Assembly (NCBI RefSeq): GCF_000337335.1 | Contig: NZ_AOJN01000048.1 | Span: 1 to 37,548, forward strand | Origin: Halorubrum distributum JCM 10118 | GTDB taxonomy: Archaea; Halobacteriota; Halobacteria; Halobacteriales; Haloferacaceae | Length of the DNA: 37,548 nucleotides | Direction of reading: 5' to 3' | Shown here: piece by piece, positions 32,862 to 37,548 of the stretch | How positions within the stretch are numbered: position 1 is the first letter of the stretch | How the letters are laid out: every line of letters begins with the position of its first letter | Position numbers and translations under genes: made by a program | Notes under the pieces: generated by a model | The model's database searches: none | What the model saw: the letters and a program-made list of their open reading frames with translations, nothing else | Told to the model about the DNA's origin: nothing

Positions 32862-33323
32862 CTACTGGTAGTCGACCTCGCCGTCGCCCTCCCCGATCCA
32901 CGCGCCGCGATCGGGGTTGCGGGACTCCAGCGGGTCGATTCCCTTGTACCACGGGACGTTCTTGAGCTGTTCTTTGTTGAACACGAAGTCGTCCTTCGTG
33001 TCGGCGGTGAACTCGAAGTTCTGCGTCAGCAGGATGGCGTCGACGGGGCAGACCTCCTCGCAGAGCCGGCAGTAGATGCACTGCCCGATGTGGAGGTTGT
33101 ACTGCTCGCCGTTTCGCTGGTCGTCCTGAACGATCTGGATCGTGTCGTTCGGACAGACGTTCTCGCACTGGCGGCACCAGATACACCGCTCTTGGCTGAA
33201 CTTGTGGACCCCGCGGAACCGCGGGCTCACCTCGGGCGCGTCCTCCGGGTATTCCACCGTGAACGTCGACCCGTCCAGCGCGTGTTTCATCGTCGTCGCC
33301 ATGGATTTCATGAGTCCGATCAT
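32862..33323 (-). CDS. nuoI: complex I subunit I (two [4Fe-4S] ferredoxin-like)
   Basis: 153 residues. Two complete CxxCxxCxxxCP motifs bind the two [4Fe-4S] clusters: C47, C50, C53, C57 and C82, C85, C88, C92. They pass electrons toward the last cluster in NuoB. With the NADH-oxidising subunits missing, NuoI is the likely docking point for a reduced carrier such as ferredoxin. The ATG is 1 base after the nuoH stop. Confidence 0.95.
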   Translation of the reverse strand: MIGLMKSMATTMKHALDGSTFTVEYPEDAPEVSPRFRGVHKFSQERCIWCRQCENVCPNDTIQIVQDDQRNGEQYNLHIGQCIYCRLCEEVCPVDAILLTQNFEFTADTKDDFVFNKEQLKNVPWYKGIDPLESRNPDRGAWIGEGDGEVDYQ

Positions 33324-33324
33324 G

Positions 33325-34398
33325 TTACGCGATCACCCCCACGATTACGGCCGTGAGCACCAGGTTCGCGAACGACAGCACCAGCATTCCCTTCCAGCCG
33401 ATCTCGATCAGCTGGTCGATACGGACGCGGGGCAGCGCCGCGCGGGCCCACTGTGTGAACAGGAAGAAGCCCCAGATCTTCACCACGAACCAGATGAAGC
33501 CGATGCTCTCCGGGCCGGGCCCGGAGGCGCCGCCGAGGAACGTCACGGCGAGGATCGCCCCGCCGAGGAAGATGTGGACGAACTCCCCGAGGTAGAAGAG
33601 GACGAAGTACGCAGAGGAGTACTCCGTCTGGTACCCGCCGACGATCTCCGTCGGCGCCTCGGGGATGTCGAACGGGTTCCGCCCGATCTCGGCCATGTTC
33701 GCCGTGAGGAACAGCACGAACGCGAACGGGTTCACGAACGCGTACCACGACGGGATCGAGACCCCGGCGACCGCCACCAGCGTCTCCGTCTGCGCGCCGA
33801 CGATGCCGCTCATCTGGAGGGTGCCGGCGAAGATCACGACCGACATCGCCGTGACGATGAGCGGAATCTCGTACGCGAGGTTCTGCGCGACCGCGCGGAG
33901 CCCGCCGAGCAGCGAGTACTTGTTGTTCGACGCGTAGCCGGCCATCACCAGCGAGACGGACGCGATCGACGCGAACGCGAACACCAACGCGAACCCGACC
34001 TCGGGGTCCGCGAGCTGGAGGTTGATCGGCCCGAGCTGCCCCATCGGGATGACGGAGAAGCCGAGCAGCGCCGACGCCGGCAGGAGGATCGGCGCGATGT
34101 CCCACGAGGGGCGGTCGACGCCCTCGGGGATGATGAGCTCCTTCGCGAGGAGCTGGACCGCGGCCGCCGGGATGATTAACAGTCCGTAGGGGCCGATCCG
34201 GTCGACCGCGATCCGGTCGGTGAACGCGGCCGTGATCTTCCGTTTCGCCCACGGGCCAGCGACGCCCGTGAACGCGAGGATGATGTTCCCGACGACGAAC
34301 GCGGCGACGAGCGATGCCGCGACCTCGCCGATGACGCTGTCGAGCCCGAGGGTATCGACGATGAACTCGGGGAACAGCTGCGCGGGCGCCGTGCCCAT
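33325..34398 (-). CDS. nuoH: complex I subunit H
   Basis: 357 residues and about eight spans. It forms the quinone entry between the peripheral and membrane arms. Family marks: GPYGLLIIPAAAVQLLAKE, SNNKYSLLGGLRAVAQNLAYE, NPFDIPEAPTEIVGGYQTEYSS and the C-terminal ALPRVRIDQL. The ATG at 34398 shares one base with the nuoCD stop (TGATG). Confidence 0.95.
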   Translation of the reverse strand: MGTAPAQLFPEFIVDTLGLDSVIGEVAASLVAAFVVGNIILAFTGVAGPWAKRKITAAFTDRIAVDRIGPYGLLIIPAAAVQLLAKELIIPEGVDRPSWDIAPILLPASALLGFSVIPMGQLGPINLQLADPEVGFALVFAFASIASVSLVMAGYASNNKYSLLGGLRAVAQNLAYEIPLIVTAMSVVIFAGTLQMSGIVGAQTETLVAVAGVSIPSWYAFVNPFAFVLFLTANMAEIGRNPFDIPEAPTEIVGGYQTEYSSAYFVLFYLGEFVHIFLGGAILAVTFLGGASGPGPESIGFIWFVVKIWGFFLFTQWARAALPRVRIDQLIEIGWKGMLVLSFANLVLTAVIVGVIA

Positions 34399-36062
34399 CA
34401 GCGGTCCACCTCCCCGAGAACGACGTCGAGGCTACCGAGCGCGGCGATGACGTCGGGAATGTACTCCCCGTTCGCCATCTCCGGCAGCGTCTGGAGGTTC
34501 GAGAAGCACGGCGATCGGATCTTGAACCGGGCCGGCTTGTCCGTCCCGTCCGCGCGGATGTAGATGCCGAGTTCGCCCTTTGCGCCCTCGACGGCGCGGT
34601 AGATCTCCGTGTCGTCGTCCGGGCGGAGCGTGCGCGGCACGTTCGCCTGGATGTTCCGCTCGTCTTCGGGCCAGTCTTCGAGCAGGTCGACGCACTGCTC
34701 GATGATCTTCGCGGACTCCTCGACCTCGCGCATCCGGACGAGAAGGCGGCTGAAGTTGTCGCAGCCGTCCTCGGTGACGACGTCCCAATCGAGCTCGTCG
34801 TAGTAGCCGTACGGGTCGTCGCGGCGCAGGTCGTAGTCGACCCCGGAGCCGCGGGCGACGGGCCCCGTCGCGCCGTAGTTCTTCGCGACCTCCGGCGGGA
34901 GGATGCCGGTGTCGATCGTCCGCATCTGGAAGATCTCGTTCGAGGTGATCAGGTTGTGGTACTCCTCGATCGACTCCGGGAGCTGGTCGAGGAAGTCGCG
35001 GGTGTCCGAGAAGAACTCCTCGCGGGGCTCGGGCAGGTCCCAAACGACCCCGCCGAGCCGGAAGTAGTTGAACATCAGCCGCTGGCCCGTCAGATCCTCG
35101 AGGAGGTTCTGGACGCGCTCGCGGTCGTTGATGGCGTACATGAACGTCGCCGTGAAGTCGCCGTTGATGTCGAGCGCGAACGTGGCGAGCGCGAGCATGT
35201 GCGCGGCGATCCGGCACATCTCCGCGCCCATCGTCCGGATGACCTGCGCGTATTCGGGCACCTCGATGTCCGCGAGGTCCTCCGCCGCGCGGGCGTACGC
35301 CCACTCGTTGAGCAGCCCCGCCGAGATGTAGTCCCAGCGGTCCGGGTACGGCATGATCTGGTGGCGGTACGTGCCGGACTGTGCCATCTGCTCCTCGCTG
35401 CGGTGGAGGTAGCCGATGTCGGGCTCGACGTCGGCGACCTGTTCGCCGTCGAGGACCGTCTTCAGGTGGAGGACGCCGTGGGTCGCCGGGTGGTGCGGCC
35501 CGATGTTGAGGAACATCGTGTCGGACTCGGCGTCCTTGTGGTGGTCCTCGAGCGGGTTCGCGTGCTCCGGCAGCGTGGCGATCTGCGGCCGGTCCTTGTC
35601 GTAGTCCATCGACAGGGGGTGGCCCTGCCAGGTCTCCGGCAGCAGGATCCGGCGCAGGTCGGGGTGGTCGTCGTACTCGATCCCGATCAGGTCGTACGCC
35701 TCACGCTCGTGCCAGTCGGCCGTGCGGAAGACGGGCTCGGCGGACTCGGAGACGGGGTCGTCCTTGTCCGCGGGGACGACGATACTGACCTCCTGGGTCG
35801 GATCGTCGTACTTCTTCAGGTGGTAGATCGACTCGTAGCGGTTCTCGTACTCCTGTGCGGAGACGACGGAGAGGTGGTCGTACCCCGCCTGCTCTTTCAG
35901 GGTCCGAAGCGTCTCCTGAACGGTGTCCGGGCGGATGACGAAGCCGGGCGCGTTCAGGTGGTCGTCGCGGTCGACGACGAGGTCCCCGAGCAGCGCCTCC
36001 AGCTCGTCGGGCGTGCGCTCGACGGCGCCGTCGTCGACGGTGTCCGGTCGTTCGAGGCTCAT
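34398..36062 (-). CDS. nuoCD: complex I subunit CD (fused)
   Basis: 554 residues joining NuoC (about 1-175; DWHEREAYDLIGIEYDDHPDLRRIL) and NuoD (from about 185; FLNIGPHHPATHGVLHLK). NuoD, related to [NiFe] hydrogenase large subunits, forms the quinone pocket with NuoB; its GPHHPATHG loop and RSEEQMAQSGTYRH are present. C-D fusions also occur in E. coli. The ATG overlaps the nuoB stop as ATGA, and the stop overlaps the nuoH start. Confidence 0.95.
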   Translation of the reverse strand: MSLERPDTVDDGAVERTPDELEALLGDLVVDRDDHLNAPGFVIRPDTVQETLRTLKEQAGYDHLSVVSAQEYENRYESIYHLKKYDDPTQEVSIVVPADKDDPVSESAEPVFRTADWHEREAYDLIGIEYDDHPDLRRILLPETWQGHPLSMDYDKDRPQIATLPEHANPLEDHHKDAESDTMFLNIGPHHPATHGVLHLKTVLDGEQVADVEPDIGYLHRSEEQMAQSGTYRHQIMPYPDRWDYISAGLLNEWAYARAAEDLADIEVPEYAQVIRTMGAEMCRIAAHMLALATFALDINGDFTATFMYAINDRERVQNLLEDLTGQRLMFNYFRLGGVVWDLPEPREEFFSDTRDFLDQLPESIEEYHNLITSNEIFQMRTIDTGILPPEVAKNYGATGPVARGSGVDYDLRRDDPYGYYDELDWDVVTEDGCDNFSRLLVRMREVEESAKIIEQCVDLLEDWPEDERNIQANVPRTLRPDDDTEIYRAVEGAKGELGIYIRADGTDKPARFKIRSPCFSNLQTLPEMANGEYIPDVIAALGSLDVVLGEVDR

Positions 36063-36757
36063 GGCGAATCAGCGAAGTTGTATCGCATGACGAGCTCGTC
36101 GTCGTCGATCTGGTCGGTCAGCTTCTCGACGAGTTCGTCGCGTTCGAGGTCCGAGAACTCCTCCAGCTCGTACGGCTTGACGGTGACGGGCGCGGCCTCG
36201 CCGTTGGCGACGCGCTCCTGGAGCTTCACGACGCCGTACACGAGCGCCTCGGGGCGGGGCGGGCAGCCGGGGACGTGGATGTCGATCGGGATGACCTCCT
36301 CGGCGCCCTTGATCACGTTGTACCCCTCCTGGAACGGGCCGCCGGAGATGGTACACGAGCCCATGCCGACGACGAACTTCGGCTCGGGCATCTGGTCGTA
36401 GACGCGCTTCATCCGCGGGGCGAACTTCGAGACGATCGTCCCGGGGACGATCATCACGTCGGCCTGCCGCGGCGAGGCGCGGGGGACGCCCGACCCGAAG
36501 CGGTCGAGGTCGTGTTTCACCGCGTAGGTGTGCATCATCTCGATGCTGCAGCAGGCGATGCCGAACTGCAGCATGAACATCGAGGAGCCCCGACACCAGT
36601 TCAGGAACTTGTCGAACTTGGTGAGGATGAACGGCGAGGAGCCGAACGCCTCACGCAGGCGGGAGTTGAACCGGTCTCCCTGCCCGGTCATCCGGGCGTC
36701 TCGAGTCTCGGTTACGACTTGCGAATCGTCGGTGATAAACGGTTGATCGCTGCTCAT
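36059..36757 (-). CDS. nuoB: complex I subunit B
   Basis: 232 residues from the ATG at 36757. It holds the terminal cluster N2, with adjacent C69-C70 ([10 protein letters not shown]), C135 ([10 protein letters not shown]) and C165 (VPGCPPRPE). An extra polar N-terminal stretch (about 1-40) precedes the conserved part. The longer upstream frame is antisense noise; the ATG shares one base with the nuoA stop (TAATG). Confidence 0.95.
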   Translation of the reverse strand: MSSDQPFITDDSQVVTETRDARMTGQGDRFNSRLREAFGSSPFILTKFDKFLNWCRGSSMFMLQFGIACCSIEMMHTYAVKHDLDRFGSGVPRASPRQADVMIVPGTIVSKFAPRMKRVYDQMPEPKFVVGMGSCTISGGPFQEGYNVIKGAEEVIPIDIHVPGCPPRPEALVYGVVKLQERVANGEAAPVTVKPYELEEFSDLERDELVEKLTDQIDDDELVMRYNFADSP

Positions 36758-37173
36758 TAGTTGATGTCCTCCGTCGTCTTTCTGCTGGTCGCGCGGGGGC
36801 TGCGAGCCCAGCTGATCGCCCCCGACCGCCACGCCCAGACGAGTCCGACCGCGAGGATTCCGACGAACGCCAACATCGGCCACAGCAGGTCGGCCATCGG
36901 CACGCCGGCCTGAACGGCCGGGCGATAGATGACCGCCCACGGGAACAGCAACACGGTCTCGATGTCGAACACGACGAACAACAACGCGACCATGTAGTAC
37001 TGGATGTTGAACCGGATCCGCGTCCCGCCCGTCGGGGTCTCGCCGGACTCGTAGGTGGTACTTTTACCGGTCTCAGGCACGCTCGGACGGAGCAACGCCG
37101 ACACTGTCATCATCGCTATCGGGATGAGCAGGCCGACGACCGCCAAGGCGCCAATCGCTATCCAATCGCTCAT
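36757..37173 (-). CDS. nuoA: complex I subunit A
   Basis: 138 residues from the ATG at 37173 (MSDWIAIGAL) and three spans. The loop YESGETPTGGTRIRFNIQYY and VFDIETVLLFPWAV are standard NuoA. It opens the nuo operon. A CTTATG box on the minus strand (37213-37218) lies 40 bases before the ATG, giving a short leader of about 15 bases. The tail RATSRKTTEDIN is basic and short. Confidence 0.95.
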   Translation of the reverse strand: MSDWIAIGALAVVGLLIPIAMMTVSALLRPSVPETGKSTTYESGETPTGGTRIRFNIQYYMVALLFVVFDIETVLLFPWAVIYRPAVQAGVPMADLLWPMLAFVGILAVGLVWAWRSGAISWARSPRATSRKTTEDIN

Positions 37174-37212
37174 ATAGGTCTCCGTAACGTGCTGGCGTTT
37201 GGACCGCCCCCT

Positions 37213-37218
37213 CATAAG
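37213..37218 (-). promoter_or_regulatory. TATA-like box of the nuo operon
   Basis: CTTATG on the minus strand, 40 bases before the nuoA ATG. Further upstream a perfect 12-bp palindrome CGATCCGGATCG (37302-37313) might be an operator. No gene is seen in 37174-37384. Confidence 0.45.
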
Positions 37219-37384
37219 CGTTGAGTCTTGTGCGTCCGCGTGCGTGCGGGCCGGTATTGCCCGTTCGCGGTCGAAGCGCCGGCGAAGTGAGTGAGAACAC
37301 TCGATCCGGATCGGAGGGCGAGTCGACGGAAGCGCACCGATTTTGGGGCGCGCGGAACGATGTTCGTTCATAAATGAGCGCCGG

Positions 37385-37548
37385 TGCGGTCGGCGCGTGC
37401 CGACGAGCGCCCGCAGGGCGCGATGTCGCACGCGCGAGGGAGTCGGGCGCGGCGAGGGCGACCGGAGGGAGCCCGCAGGACGCGCCCGACGAGGCTGGGG
37501 AGGCGTGAGGCTGCGGTCCCGCGAGCGACCGGAGGGAGCGAGCGGGAG
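37385..37548 (+). repeat. structured dispersed repeat, copy B, runs off the window
   Basis: Reading plus: block 37385-37401 (17 bases identical to copy A), outer stem GCGCGTGC/GCACGCGC (37393-37400/37428-37435), inner 6-bp stem GCGCCC/GGGCGC (37407-37412/37416-37421) with a GCA loop, block GCGCGAGGGA (37432-37441), a second stem of 10 bp (37442-37451/37481-37490), and the core 37491-37517. After the core CCCGC (37518-37522) and GCGGG (37542-37546) may form a third stem. The right edge cuts the element or its flank. Confidence 0.8.

Noticed and set aside
37385..37548. CRISPR array at the right edge
   Set aside because: Similar words recur, but there are no regularly spaced identical repeats with unique spacers; it is the structured repeat.

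Overview
The window comes from a haloarchaeon, most likely a Halorubrum-type member of the Haloferacales. Reasons: strongly acidic predicted proteins, G+C-rich codon third positions, archaeal TATA-like boxes placed about 25-30 nt before mostly leaderless starts, and typical archaeal genes (7S SRP RNA, SRP19, Gar1, PIN-ATPase-KH protein, Zn-finger-containing AlaRS, ferredoxin-dependent 2-oxoacid oxidoreductase, a NuoEFG-less complex I). The genus is an inference from gene content and from a remembered style of intergenic repeat; no search was run.

Layout. 1-1200 is a visibly more A+T-rich patch with two tandem minus-strand genes that share an AN1 zinc-finger start: a 43-residue stand-alone finger and a finger-membrane-CAP fusion. 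1266-1394 is a structured dispersed repeat. 1434-6721 (minus) holds a glutamate-cysteine-ligase-like protein, an MBL-fold protein, an unknown protein and ATP-dependent DNA ligase. 6860-7444 (plus) is a GNAT acetyltransferase followed by a large composite copy of the same repeat. 7937-8241 (minus) is the 7S RNA of the signal recognition particle. Then come a small membrane protein, an acidic unknown protein, an aldo/keto reductase and a flavin reductase-like protein.

11512-17040 is a central-carbon block: korA-korB (2-oxoacid:ferredoxin oxidoreductase), a geranylgeranyl-reductase-like flavoprotein and, convergent, citrate synthase. Between the last two lies a gene-like remnant in the same frame as the flavoprotein. 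17220-23626 (minus) holds the PIN-ATPase-KH protein, a class I glutamine amidotransferase, an alpha/beta hydrolase that lacks its nucleophilic serine, and alaS. 23882-26328 (plus) holds a histidine kinase, srp19 and a GTG-started gar1. 26341-26637 is a zinc-ribbon protein.

26799-37173 (minus) is one tightly overlapped nuoA-B-CD-H-I-J1-J2-K-L-M-N operon for a proton-pumping complex I without the NADH-oxidising module. Upstream of it the window ends inside a third copy of the structured repeat.

How the parts work together: KorAB makes reduced ferredoxin and succinyl-CoA in the citrate cycle next to citrate synthase, and the Nuo complex passes electrons to the quinone pool. 7S RNA and SRP19 belong to the same particle for membrane targeting. 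The most unusual signal is the three-copy repeat: its single-stranded blocks are nearly invariant, whereas its hairpin arms differ in sequence but keep pairing, which suggests selection on structure.
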